The notes beneath the pieces were generated by a model. The model saw nothing but the letters and a program-made list of their open reading frames with translations. It did not search any database and was not told the DNA's origin. A stretch of DNA of 64,000 nt. Origin: Isoperla grammatica (Eukaryota; Arthropoda; Insecta; Plecoptera; Perlodidae). This document shows, one piece after another, positions 10,120 through 21,568 of the stretch. Position 1 is the stretch's first letter, and every line of letters starts with the position of its first letter. The stretch covers positions 62,001 to 126,000 of the forward strand of contig CAMDTW010000492.1 in assembly GCA_945910005.1 (NCBI GenBank), in the 5' to 3' direction. Made by a program: the position numbers and the translations under genes.

Positions 10120-11805
10120 TGTTACCCTCTCCGACCCGACTGAATTGGGAAGAGGAGTAATTTAAGGGAAAAATACACGCATGTATTTAAATCAAAGTTA
10201 TATTTTACTTGGAAAAATAATTACAAAAGTGACACGACACTCAACACGTCGTCTGTACCAGTCCAGCATCCGTCGACCTCCCCCACTTTCCATGGAGACC
10301 ATCTACCTCTTCAAATAACACAAACCAAACATCTTCTAAAAACACCCTGCCCTCTAAATGTGAACAGTAAAACCAATGGACAGTTCAATAATGCATCAAG
10401 AGGGCCTGTGAGACAGCACAAAGCTCAGTGTGTATTTATTCCTCCCTCTTGACCATATCTCAACCACAGCGTGACGTGTTGCGACCAAGGTCAACGCAAG
10501 GTAAGTGTGTATTTATTCCTCCCTCTCGACCATATCTCAACCACAGCGTGACGTGTTGCGACCAAGGTCAACGCAAGGTCTGTGTGTATTTATTCCTCCC
10601 TCTTGACCATATCTCAACCACAGCGTGACGTGTTGCGACCAAGGTCAACGCAAGGTCTGTGTGTATTTATTCCTCCCTCTTGACCATATCTCAACCACAG
10701 CGTGACGTGTTGCGACCAAGGTCAACGCAAGGTCGGTGTGTATTTATTCCTCCCTCTTGACCATATCTCAACCACAGCGTGACGTGTTGCGACCAAGGTC
10801 AACGCAAGGTCAGTGTGTATTTATTCCTCCCTCTTGACCATATCTCAACCACAGCGTGACGTGTTGCGACCAAGGTCAACGCAAGGTCAGTGTGTACTTA
10901 TTCCTCCCTCTTGACCATATCTCAACCACAGCGTGACGTGTTGCGACCAAGGTCAACGCAAGGTCTGTGTGTATTTATTCCTCCCTCTTGACCATATCTC
11001 AACCACAGCGTGACGTGTTGCGACCAAGGTCAACGCAAGGTCGGTGTGTATTTATTCCTCCCTTTTGACCATATCTCAACCACAGCGTGACGTGTTGCAA
11101 CCAAGGTCAACGCAAGGTCAGTGTGTATTTATTCCTCCCTCTTGACCATATCTCAACCACAGCGTGACGTGTTGCGACCAAGGTCAACGCAAGGTCAGTG
11201 TGTATTTATTCCTCCCTCTTGACCATATCTCAACCACAGCGTGACGTGTTGTGACCAAGGTCAACGCAAGGTCAGTGTGTATTTATTCCTCCCTCTTGAC
11301 CATATCTCAACCACAGCGTGACGTGTTGTGACCAAGGTCAACGCAAGGTCAGTGTGTATTTATTCCTCCCTCTTGACCATATCTCAACCACAGCGTGACG
11401 TGTTGCGACCAAGGTCAACGCAAGGTAAGTGTGTATTTATTCCTCCCTCTTGACCATATCTCAACCACAGCGTGCCGTGTTGTGTTATAAGAAGCGCAAC
11501 CAACTCGTTTGTCTGCCGACGTACTCGTCGTTGTCGTTGTACTCGAGTTTTTAGGACCCTTACGGCGTGACTTTGGGATCCCTAGGTCAGGGGGGGACTC
11601 CCTGCGGACGACTCTACGAGCGGCGAGCCCAAAACCAGACGCGCCAAATTATTACTGCCTTATTAAAGTTAATTTATATCGCACAGTTTTCTACGTTGAT
11701 AACAATATGTGTTGCCATTGTCTTTACTTATTAAAACGTGAAGAATGACGTTGATGGATGAACGCGAATCAGTTTTAATTAAGATAAGATTTGTAAATTG
11801 TAACA
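10120..11805 (-). repeat. 5' LTR of Gypsy A (~1.69 kb) containing a 77-bp tandem array
   Basis: The inner edge is fixed by the primer-binding site; the LTR ends TGTTAC...GTAACA as an inverted pair (10120-10125 and 11800-11805). The outer edge is inferred from that match alone because the partner LTR is gone. Most of the length is the tandem array at 10426-11485. Confidence 0.55.
10426..11485 (+). repeat. 77-bp minisatellite, about 14 copies
   Basis: Each unit starts near cagtgtgtatttattcctcc, passes ccatatctcaaccacag and ends gaccaaggtcaacgcaaggt. Copies differ by a few substitutions, so the array is recent or homogenised. It lies inside the inferred LTR. Confidence 0.95.
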
Positions 11806-12684
11806 GGGCGACGGGTAGGCGCTTTATTGTCTCACGATATGTGTTTGTGTATTGTAGACTTTTTAGAAAATCTCTCGGCCTTTTGTGAATTTATTAAAAT
11901 TATCGCCATTTTGAGATTAATTTTCCGTGCGCCGAGTCCAACAAAAGAATCCAATGGGTAGAGTTCCTGAACAAATGGGCAAACATGCGTAGCTGTATCT
12001 AAAGCCACGGGGATGTAGATGAAGAGGAGATAGAGCATTTTAATAAGCGTTGTATGTTGTCCAGTTTATTATTCTAATTTCATTACATTACATTCATTGT
12101 TTAGGTTGGCATATATTATTATATTATTTGGGTTTAATTAAGCGAGCTTTATGGCACTCGTTCTGTTTTTTTGTTTCTTTTTCTTATGTCTGTCGATAGC
12201 GGTCGAATGGAAAGTCCGATCAACTTGAAATTTGGATAATCCAAAAGTCTCAATGTGGATTGAAGGTGTGTAGTTTCGTGGCAAAATCGTTTGAAAAGTT
12301 AAAAAGTTACTCCATATTCACTGTAAAATATGTTTCTGAAACAAAATGGCGGCAAAATGTTGTGAGTTAGCTGTATTTTAATTAAGTGTTGTCCGGTCCC
12401 GAATATGTTCATTTTATGGCGATTTGATAAGTATTGGTAAAGTTACACAAAAGTTACTCGAAAATATTTTTCTGAAACACGGTTACAGCAAAATATGAGG
12501 TGGCTATAGGCACCGTGCGTTAGTACATACAGCGCGTGCAGTGGCAGAACTTTGCAGCTCGGGGTGGAAAGAAACAAAACAAGATCACGCCTCGGCCTAC
12601 CAGCTGTCAATAAATGGCGTTTACATGTAATTGAGATTGTTTCTTCCATTAATTGTTGCGTAATTGTATGATACATTATTGGTT
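11806..12684. other. Unassigned DNA
   Basis: No gene recognised. A degenerate pair of ~40-bp blocks with 'tttctgaaacA..gg..gcaaaat' (about 12320 and 12457) is present, and the word 'gtccggtcNcgaatat' recurs at about 12390 and 13310. Confidence 0.4.
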
Positions 12685-12801
12685 ATGGCTGAAGGGGCAG
12701 CAAGAAGTGGCAACAAGGGTTGTTGTATTGTTGGCTGCACAAATCGGTATCAAAATACATCGATAGGCGCTCACTTTTACAAGTTTACGAGCCTAGCCTA
12801 G
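12685..12801 (+). pseudogene. THAP zinc-finger N-terminal fragment
   Basis: A 38-codon frame starting MAEGAARSGN contains CCIVGCTNRY and then HFYKF, the beginning of a C2CH THAP domain (C-x2-4-C, then HxF). THAP domains bind DNA in P-element-type transposases and in host regulators. The frame ends at a stop right after the HFYKF block, and I see no convincing donor site, so this is either a first exon with an unusual junction or a transposase relic. Confidence 0.45.
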
Positions 12802-12963
12802 GCCTACCCTTAAGCTAGCAACGCTAGGCCTATGCTGGGCCCGGTCTGCCCACAGAATGCAACAATGATTTTTCTTTCAGTATACCTAACTTTCAATTGC
12901 GTACTTAAAAGAGTCCTACTAGGTATAAACCACAACACATAAAATAAAATATACAATACTTAC

Positions 12964-13191
12964 TTCAATTTTAACATCATAGGGCGTCAAACTCACTGAC
13001 GTCTGCCTGACCACTTTCGACGTTATAAAATTAACCACACCATCTCGAGTTTCCGTTAAATCAAAAACATGGTCAAATTTAAAGAATCCTTGCCATTCAA
13101 TAAAAGATTGCTTTGCCTCGTAGCCTGGATTTATTTTATTAAATCCGTATTTAATGACGATACACTTCGTACCTCCCGCGTGGTTTTCCAT
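12964..13191 (-). CDS. Possible 76-codon exon of unknown function
   Basis: The frame starts at an ATG with a favourable context (gcaATGG) and runs 76 codons to GAA, where a consensus donor GTAAGT follows in phase 0 (minus strand, 12963-12958). Nothing in the peptide is familiar (it includes SFIEWQGFFKFDHVFDLTE). The start context and donor make it a better exon candidate than other short frames here, but no further exon was found. Confidence 0.3.
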
Positions 13192-13395
13192 TGCGACGGT
13201 GCAATGTTTTCATAGCCGAGGTGCGCCAGTCTGACACATGAGCGCTTCAATCGATCTCACTAGCGCGCTCAGTGGCCAAACACGGTGCCTATATTATAGG
13301 AAATTTTTATCCGGTCACGAATATACTAATTCGGATATGTATTAGAGGCAAAAATTACATTTCTCTGTCTCTCTCTATATTGTCCGGTTCCATAG

Positions 13396-14092
13396 CACCA
13401 TAAGGGAGCAGCAGGGAAGCAGCAGGGCAGCAGCAGGAGAGCACCAGGGGAGCACCAAGGGAGCAGCAGGGGAGCCACAGGGGAGCAGCAGGGGAGCAAC
13501 AGGGGAGCAGCAGGGGAGCAGCAGGGGAGCAGCAGGGGAGCAACAGGGGAGCAACAGGGAAGCAACAGGGGAGCAGCAGGGGAGCAGCAGGGGAGCAGCA
13601 GGGGAGCAACAGGGGAGCAGCAGGGGAGAACCAGGGGAGCAGCAGGGGAGCAACAGGGGAGCACCAGGGGAGCAACAGGGGAGCAGCAGGGGAGCAGCAG
13701 GGGAGCACCAGGGGAGAAACCGGGGAGCAGCATGGGAGCAACAGGGGAGCACCAGGGGAGCAGCAGGGGAGCAGCAGGGGAGCAGCAGGGGAGCACCAGG
13801 GGAGCACCAGGGGAGCAACAGGGGAGCACCAGGGGAGCAGCAGGGGAGCAGCAGGGGAGCACCAGGGGAGCAGTAGGGGAGCAGCGGGGGAGCACCAGGG
13901 GAGCAGCAGGGGAGCAACACGGGAGCAGCAGGGGAGCACCAGGGGAGCACCAGGGGAGCAACAGGGGAGCACCAGGGGAGCAGCAGGGGAGCAACAGGGG
14001 AGCAGCAGGGGAGCACCAGTGGAGCACCAGGGGAGCAACAGGGGAGCACCAGGGGAGCAGCAGGGGAGCAGCAGGGGAGCAGCAGGGGAGAG
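13396..14092 (+). repeat. 11-bp minisatellite (CAGGGGAGCAN), about 63 copies
   Basis: Continuous copies of caggggagcag/caa/cac. Every 11 bases brings a GGGG run on the plus strand. The unit is not a multiple of three, so all frames stay open, which creates long fortuitous frames on both strands. Confidence 0.97.
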
Positions 14093-14115
14093 TCATTCAC
14101 ATGATAACACATTGA

Positions 14116-14580
14116 TTGATTCTCTAAGTCACGACCAATGTTTGTCAGCTAAATAAAGCCAAGGAACAATAGCATGATTGTGATTGGGCACCAGCAAATA
14201 TGCTAAACACGTTTCGAATGAGGTAGTTTCTTCAGAGTTATTGAACATGCAACGAGCGGCAGCGCACGGCACTGAAACATTACTTTGAATAATGCCAGTC
14301 GAGAGTTAGCAAAGCATGATGCATAGTTTACTTCGGCTCGGTTTTAGCTGCACTTCTGATACTCTATTGGTCATAACACGTGCTAAGAACACCTTATTAC
14401 GGTAATTTACATTGTCTTACATTCAACAATGCATAACACCAGTCTGTTAATAGATTGGGGTTTACGTCAGAGAAAGCATAATGCAAAAGCGTGCAACGAA
14501 AATAGACTAACATTCATTATAGGTGTGATTATAGCATTGAACCAAATAAAAGTCCCGCAGAAAAACAATAGAACCCAAGG
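14116..14580. other. Unassigned spacer with a weak Penelope-type motif
   Basis: No gene seen. On the minus strand (14241-14212) ctctgaagaaactacctc followed by GAAACG loosely resembles the hammerhead/Penelope 3' motif at 2139-2169, but stem II does not pair well. Confidence 0.35.
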
Positions 14581-14597
14581 GAATGTTTGCTAGATTT

Positions 14598-15378
14598 GCT
14601 GTAACACGCACTGTAACATGTACTATAGCACGCACTATAACACGCACTGTAACACGCACTTTGACACGCACTGTAACACTGACTGTAACACGCACTGGAA
14701 CACACACTGTAACACACACGGTAACACGCACTGTAGCACGCACTGAAACACGCACTGTAACACTGACTGTAACACGCACTGTAACACTGACTGTAACACG
14801 CACTGTAACACTGACTGTAACACGCACTGTAACACGAACTGTAACACGAACTGTAACAAGCTCTGTAACATGCACTGTAACACGCACTGTAACACGCACT
14901 GTAACATGCATAGCATGCACTGTAACATGCACTGTAACACGCACTGTAACACGCACTGTAACATGCACTGTAACACGCACTGTAACACTCACTGTAATAC
15001 GAACTGTAACACTCACTGTAACACGCACTGTAAAACTCACTGTAACACGCACTGTAACACACACTGTAAAACGCACTGTAACAAGCACTGTACACGCACT
15101 GTAACACTGACTGTAACACACACTGTAACACACACTGTAACATTCACTGTAACAAGCACTGTAAACGCACTGTAACACACACTGTAACACACACTGTAAC
15201 AAGCACTGTTACAAGCACTGTAACACGCACTGTAACATGCACTCTAACACGCATTGTACTACGCACTGTAACACACACTGTAACAAGCACTGTTACAAGC
15301 ACTGTAACACGCACTGTAACACGCACTGTAACAAGCACTGTAACACGCACTTTGACCCGCACTGTAACACGCACTCTG
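14598..15378 (+). repeat. 12-bp minisatellite (CACTGTAACACG), about 65 copies
   Basis: Tandem cactgtaacacg with variants (acac, atgc, aagc) and occasional one-base indels that shift frame. The long frames across it are artefacts of the 12-base period. Confidence 0.97.
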
Positions 15379-15484
15379 TTCAAGCCCACTGGAATAAAGG
15401 GGTAAATTGTGCTTTCACTAACTAACACATACGGATCTCGTTACAAAATAAGGGATGTGGTACCGTAAGTTGGACACGTGGGAT

Positions 15485-16222
15485 CCATCGGTTGGTCCAT
15501 CGGTTGGTACATCGGTTGGTCCATCGGTTGGTCCATCGGTTGGTCCATCGGTTGGTCCATCGGTTGGTCCATCGGTTGGTCCATCGGTTGGTCCATCGGT
15601 TGGTCCATCGGTTGGTCCATCGGTTGGTCCATCGGTTGGTACATCGGTTGGTACATCGGTTGGTCCATCGGTTGGTCCATCGGTTGGTACATCGGTTGGT
15701 CCATCGGTTGGTCCATCGGTTGGTACATCGGTTGGTTCATCGGTTGGTCCATCGGTTGGTCCATCGGTTGGTCCATCGGTTGGTCCATCGGTTGGTCCAT
15801 CGGTTGGTCCATCGGTTGGTCCATCGGTTGGTCCATCGGTTGGTCCATCGGTTGGTCCATCGGTTGGTCCATCGGTTGGTCCATCGGTTGGTACATCGGT
15901 TGGTACATCGGTTGGTCCATCGGTTGGTCCATCGGTTGGTCCATCGGTTGGTACATCGGTTGGTACATCGGTTGGTCCATCGGTTGGTACATCGGTTGGT
16001 ACATCGGTTGGTCCATCGGTTGGTCCATCGGTTGGTACATCGGTTGGTTCATCGGTTGGTCCATCGGTTGGTCCATCGGTTGGTTCATCGGTTGGTTCAT
16101 CGGTTGGTCCATCGGTTGGTCCATCGGTTGGTCCATCGGTTGGTCCATCGGTTGGTTCATCGGTTTGTTCATCGGTTGGTCCATCGGTTGGTTCATCGGT
16201 TGGTTCATCGGTTGGTTGGCAG
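15485..16222 (+). repeat. 12-bp minisatellite (ATCGGTTGGTCC), about 61 copies
   Basis: Nearly perfect copies, the variable base being mostly c, a or t before 'catcgg'. The period is a multiple of three, so several frames are open for over 700 bases. Confidence 0.97.
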
Positions 16223-16359
16223 AATCAGATGGCGAATAAGTGATAAGTGTAACTTTTACACTGATATGTTTAATAAATAAGGCCAGTGTAGGGCACAATG
16301 CCCTCTTTAGCCTGATGATTGATGATTGATGAATGATAATGAGGAAGGGAGGAGGGGAA

Positions 16360-16690
16360 GCCTGGTACCGGTACGTAGCCTACTCCTTTCGAAAAGTGCC
16401 AAGGGGACCATCGGCTTTACGTCCCATCCGAAAGGATGGTGTAACTTTGACCAGTCATATAGGTTCCTCCACTAACCTGGACTGCCGAGCAGTTGACGAG
16501 AAGAACGAAGCTGATACACAAGCTTTCGAACCCTCCAATCCGCTCGAACCAACGGTAACTATAGTGTTTCAGAGGCGAGTGGTCACCCATCCACCTCCTG
16601 ACCTAGCCCGAGGTTGCTTAACTTCGGTGTTCGTACGGGAACCGGCTAAGCGACCGCGGCTACACCGTTGGCTATGTTTAATAAGATCAT
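16360..16690 (-). repeat. 5S rRNA-derived SINE-like repeat
   Basis: The segment 16574-16646, read on the minus strand, aligns with the 3' half of metazoan 5S rRNA: AAGTTAAGCAACCTCGGGC, then TGGATGGGTGACC, matching AAGCTAAGCAGGGTCGGGC and TGGATGGGAGACC. This covers the internal control region (box A, intermediate element, box C) used by TFIIIA. The flanking part is an unrelated body. SINE3-type elements use a 5S promoter. A plus-strand frame across it has no recognisable product. Confidence 0.6.
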
Positions 16691-16881
16691 TTTAGATAAT
16701 TCCAATGTTACAAAGTTAGTTTTCGTGTCTAAAAACTGTTCTTCGTTTAGCATACAGTTAGTTTTGGCACTGATCGGACAAGCTAATACTGTATAATGTG
16801 TAAGAGTAAATATAATCGGGCTGACTTATAGTCCCACTCTTGTGTGCTCATCTAGGACCGATAAAACTGTAGCGAACGGAC

Positions 16882-17086
16882 CGAACAGGCCCGAACAGGA
16901 CCGAACAGGACCGAACAGGACCGAACAGGACCGAACAGGACCGAACAGGACCGAACGGACCGAACAGGACCGAACAGGACCGAACAGGACCGAACAGGAC
17001 CGAAAAGGACCGAACAGGACCGAACGGACCGAACAGGACCGAACAGGACCGAACAGGACCGAACAGGACCGAACAGGACCGAACGA
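16882..17086 (+). repeat. 10-bp minisatellite (AGGACCGAAC), about 20 copies
   Basis: Tandem aggaccgaac with a few units shortened to ggaccgaac. It ends just before the 24-bp array. Confidence 0.95.
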
Positions 17087-17137
17087 AGACAACTAAATTT
17101 CAGACATTTTACAAGTCGTTGTAACTGGCTCTCAAGG

Positions 17138-19197
17138 ATGTCATACTGATTGATAACAACGATGTCATACTGATTGATAACAACGATGTCATACTGATTG
17201 ATAACAACGATGTCATACTGATTGATAACAACGATGTCATACTGATTGATAACAACGATGTCATACTGATTGATAACAACGATGTCATACTGATTGATAA
17301 CAACGATGTCATACTGATTGATAACAACGATGTCATACTGATTGATAACAACGATGTCATACTGATTGATAACAACGATGTCATACATTGATAACAACGA
17401 TGTCATACTGATTGATAACAACGATGTCATACTGATTGATAACAACGATGTCATACTGATTGATAACAACGATGTCATACATTGATAACAACGATGTCAT
17501 ACATTGATAACAACGATGTCATACTGATTGATAACAACGATGTCATACTGATTGATAACAACGATGGCATACTGATTGATAACAACGATGTCATACTGAT
17601 TGATAACAACGATGTCATACATTGATAACAACGATGTCATACTGATTGATAACAACGATGTCATACTGATTGATAACAACGATGTCATACTGATTGATAA
17701 CAACGATGTCATACTGATTGATAACAACGATGTCATACTGATTGATAACAACGATGTCATACTGATTGATAACAACGATGTCATACTGATTGATAACAAC
17801 GATGTCATACTGATTGATAACAACGATGTCATACTGATTGATAACAACGATGTCATACTGATTGATAACAACGATGTCATACTGATTGATAACAACGATG
17901 TCATACTGATTGATAACAACGATGTCATACTGATTGATAACAACGATGTCATACTGATTGATAACAACGATGTCATACTGATTGATAACAACGATGTCAT
18001 ACTGATTGATAACAACGATGTCATACTGATTGATAACAACGATGTCATACTGATTGATAACAACGATGTCATACTGATTGATAACAACGATGTCATACTG
18101 ATTGATAACAACGATGTCATACTGATTGATAACAACGATGTCATACATTGATAACAACGATGTCATACTGATTGATAACAACGATGTCATACTGATTGAT
18201 AACAACGATGTCATGCTGATTGATAACAACGATGTCATACTGATTGATAACAACGATGTCATACTGATTGATAACAACGATGTCATACTGATTGATAACA
18301 ACGATGTCATACATTGATAACAACGATGTCATACTGATTGATAACAACGATGTCATACTGATTGATAACAACGATGTCATACTGATTGATAACAACGATG
18401 TCATACTGATTGATAACAACGATGTCATACTGATTGATAACAACGATGTCATACTGATTGATAACAACGATGTCATACTGATTGATAACAACGATGTCAT
18501 ACATTGATAACAACTATGTCATACTGATTGATAACAACGATGTCATACTGATTGATAACAACGATGTCATACTGATCAGTGTTGTAAAAGTTACTTTTAG
18601 AAAGTAATTCAGTTACAGTGCCAGTTACTTGCTTGGGAAAGTAATTCAGTTACAGTTACAGTTACTTTTTCCCTAAAGTAACCGTGTTACAGTTGCAGTT
18701 ACTTTATGAAGTAACTGAGTTACTTTATAAGTTACATCATGAAATTTCTTAAAAATGCAATAACTGACAGCATTGTCATGTTTGTTTACCCTGCGGTGCT
18801 GAGCCGCTACGTCGGTTGGCGCCTAGAACTATCAGCTGGCCTGTCCTTAGCGGGCAATACGAAATCGTAGAAAAATGTAGTTCCATCATATGACACACAC
18901 AAAAACTCGTTTTTTGTTTGTTTTTTAGGTTGATACAAAGTGGTATTTTTTTAATTTTGTACCACTAAAGAACGAGCATGCTTAAGAAAAGTAACTCTAA
19001 AAAGTAACTGAAAACTGAGTTTAATTACTTATAAAAGTAATTGAGTTACAGTTGCAGTTACATTGAAATAAAAGTAATTAAAGTAGTAGCTCAGTTACTC
19101 AAAAAGTAATTAATTACTTTTACTCAATTACTTTTACTCAGTTACTTTACAACACTGATACTGATTGATAACAACGATGTCATACTGATTGATAACA
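17138..19197 (+). repeat. 24-bp minisatellite (GATGTCATACTGATTGATAACAAC), split by a hAT MITE
   Basis: About 60 units lie at 17138-18576, and about one and a half more continue at 19158-19197 after the inserted MITE. Occasional 22-bp units lack 'TG' (catacattgat). Frames through it have no function. Confidence 0.95.
18577..19157. mobile_element. hAT-type MITE with perfect 8-bp target duplication
   Basis: The 581-bp element begins CAGTGTTGTAAAAG and ends in the inverted form CTTTACAACACTG, and is flanked by ATACTGAT on both sides (18569-18576 and 19158-19165). CAGTG-type ends and 8-bp duplications are hallmarks of the hAT superfamily. The interior is rich in 'gttacagttac' words and has no transposase. 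Since it splits the minisatellite, the array predates it. Confidence 0.9.
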
Positions 19198-19440
19198 ACC
19201 TTCGTTTTAACTTTGACTTTCAAGAGGAACATTAATTTATATAAATAATATACACGATTCAAAATAATGACTTACAGTGTGTATAAAAGTACGTGAGTTG
19301 CAAATCTATGCAATGTTCAAGGTTATCTATGAATATAGGGAATCTATATCGTGGTGTGGTAGCAGCATTGTTTGCTTTGCACCAGGGAGAGGCTGAATGA
19401 ATATGTTGTGATAAGCAGGAGAAGACAGGTCCGTGAACCT

Positions 19441-19935
19441 GGCCCCCCCAATCACACACTAATTCTGAAAATCTCACAATATTTAGTGTGCAATTAGTGC
19501 TTCCACATTACCAAACCATATAATTAGTGCGCCTTTACTTTTCGAGATAAAAGCAATTTTGTCTGGGGAGGGCCAAGTTCACGCTGCCCCCCCCCCCAAT
19601 CGCACCATAATTCTGAAAAGCTACCAATATTTAGTGTGCAATTAGTGCTTCCACATTACCAAACCATATAATTAGTGCGCCTTTACTTTTCGAGATAAAA
19701 GCAATTTTGTCTGGGGGGGGCCAAGTTCACGCTGCCCCCCCCAATCGCACACTAATTCTGAAAAGCTACCAATATTTAGTGTGCAATTAGTGCTTCCACA
19801 TTACCAAACCATATAATTAGTCCGCCTTTACTTTACGAGATAAAGGCGATTTTGTTTTTGGGGGGGGGGGGGGGGCAAGTCACGCTGCCCCCCCAATTGC
19901 ACACTAATTCTGAAAAGCTACCAATATTCATTCAT
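19441..19935 (+). repeat. Left array of ~147-bp units with C/G tracts
   Basis: About three units containing cacactaattctgaaaagct, tagtgtgcaattagtgcttc, then aaaccatataattagtgcgc, and a poly-C or poly-G run. The same unit forms the right array at 28975-30131 in inverse orientation. Confidence 0.9.
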
Positions 19936-21568
19936 TCACATCTTTGTTGCTCTCATACACTTCACGTTCTTAGCCTGGCTGAAACGTGGACAGGTCCCAT
20001 GCATTCTGTGAAGCTGCCTGGCTTCAGTGTTCTTCGCAAAGACCGCGAATATATTGTCATGTAAAAGTTGGTACTTTATAACTTTGACAGGTGTAGTCTT
20101 CTTGGTGATTTATGGATATCTTGATTGTGTCAGTTTGTCATTTACCGTTTTCTTTCACAATTAAGGTATGCGCTGTGCTGGCTATTTCGTCAGCCCAGAT
20201 CGTTGGTAATTTCAATAATAATTATTGCGGTATTGAGGGCAATGATTGCAGCAACTTCGCTGACTACTCGGTTTAGGAGGGCGCTGATTCGGTGATGACG
20301 TCTGTGGAGCCTGGCCCCACTCATTCGTGATTGTTACTGGAGGGGGTCGAACCGAGTAGTCTGATTGGTAATATTTATGACTTAGTACAGCCAGCGTAGG
20401 GCAGAGAGGGGGTGACTGGGGTATGACGTAGGAAAGTCTAGGTGCGAGGGAGCACGTGTGTAATTCGGGGCATTCAACCATGGAACGGAAGAGGAGGTAG
20501 ACCTGTGCCAAGGTGGAACGGTGGAAAGGACGACGGAAGACCTACAACACGGGGTCGGAGTCAGCCACCGAGAAGCCAAGGTATAGGGGCTACTACAGCT
20601 ACCCTCTAGATAGGAAAGTTAAGTCCATCAGACCTGGAATGCCCATAGACAGATTCGCCATAACTCAGCCACGTAGGATAAATGTGTATTCTAATAAATT
20701 GCGGTTCCTCTACTGTTTGAACCAAAGTCTTGTCAATCTAAGACCTAAACTGCCTGAATTGGTATGTCCCGATCCCTATGATGTGAGAACCACCCCTAGA
20801 GCTATGCCCCAGTACTTCTACGGGTCCGTCGACTTTGGAGTCCGTGGGTTCGAGCCGAGCCGACGGAATTGGATGGATGTCACGGTAGGTTCTCTCTATC
20901 TAACAATATTAGGGGTCGCCCAGCTCGGGGAGGTGTTGCACTGTTTCTAAACAGTTCTCTTCCATTCTCGTCACTCCCTCTTCCGCCACAATTCTCTCAC
21001 TTGGAATCTGTCACTTGTGTCTTGCATGGTCCCATTGGCCCTATTTGCCTTTGTGTGTTATACACTCCTCCTGGTCATCCTCTTCCAACTGATTTCTTGA
21101 AATATATCTCTAATCTTTACCCTTGCATCGTCATGGGTGATTTCAATGCCCGCCACACATCTTTTGGGGATTCAGCTAATAATAAAACTGGCTCAGATCT
21201 AGCTGACCTCCTTATCGAATTGCCCATCTTCCGACTTCACTGTAACAGCCCTACATTCATTGGGTACCAAGGAGTATCTATTCCGGACCATGTAATCGTT
21301 AGCGAATCACTGTCACCAAGTTGAAGCGATATAACGATCGGACAACCTACAGGGAGTGATCACCTTCCACTTCTCTTTTCTGCAAACATAGTCCGTTCGA
21401 GTCCTCAACAGTCACCAGTTGTTTCCGTGGTTCGCGATTTTCGCAAGGCAGATTGGTTACTCTATTGTCATTACCTTAGTCGCCTTCTCCCTCAACCAGA
21501 TATTGCCCAAATGCAACAAAAACTCAACTTAATCTCTTCGTTCACCGGAATAAAACTTGTAAAGTGAG
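19925..21568 (+). pseudogene. LINE apurinic endonuclease domain, split into two parts
   Basis: Part one (19925-20045) encodes LHVLSLAETWTGPM and PGFSVLRKDR, the first endonuclease block (ETW). Part two (about 20905-21568) resumes with RPARGGVALFLNSSL, CIVMGDFNARHTSFGD (catalytic DFN) and, after an in-frame TGA at 21322, TGSDHLPLLFS (SDH, the catalytic His). An insert of about 860 bases separates them. This endonuclease nicks the target for reverse transcription. RT is not found downstream. Confidence 0.75.
20046..20904 (+). other. Insert inside the LINE endonuclease with an unidentified frame
   Basis: A frame at 20513-20950 reads MERWKGRRKTYNTGSES and then PRRINVYSNKLRFLYCLNQS; I do not recognise it. 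A donor-like GTAGGT follows 'gatgtcacg' at about 20885. The insert ends are AT-rich (gaatatattg / caatatt) without a clear duplication. Confidence 0.35.

Larger units (their letters stand above)
7723..11805 (-). mobile_element. Truncated Ty3/Gypsy retrotransposon (A)
   Basis: Read on the minus strand: LTR (11805-10120), primer-binding site, gag, protease and the first part of RT. It ends abruptly near 7723-7735 inside the RT palm (IDLTSSFWQL), exactly where the polymerase pseudogene begins. RNase H, integrase and the 3' LTR are missing, so a deletion or recombination removed more than half of the element. Several frameshifts and stops show it is dead and older than the two other Gypsy elements here. 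Confidence 0.85.

Noticed and set aside
14212..14241. Second hammerhead-like motif on the minus strand
   Set aside because: CTGAAGA and GAAAC are present but stem II does not form, so not called as a ribozyme.
13326..16298. Frames of 100-285 codons on both strands (Pro/Leu/Cys, Thr/Val, Gln/Pro/Met repeats)
   Set aside because: Pure minisatellite translations without domain, start context or codon bias.
17138..18576. Direct repeats of regular length resembling a CRISPR array
   Set aside because: There are no unique spacers; units are head-to-tail copies of 24 bp. The context is eukaryotic.
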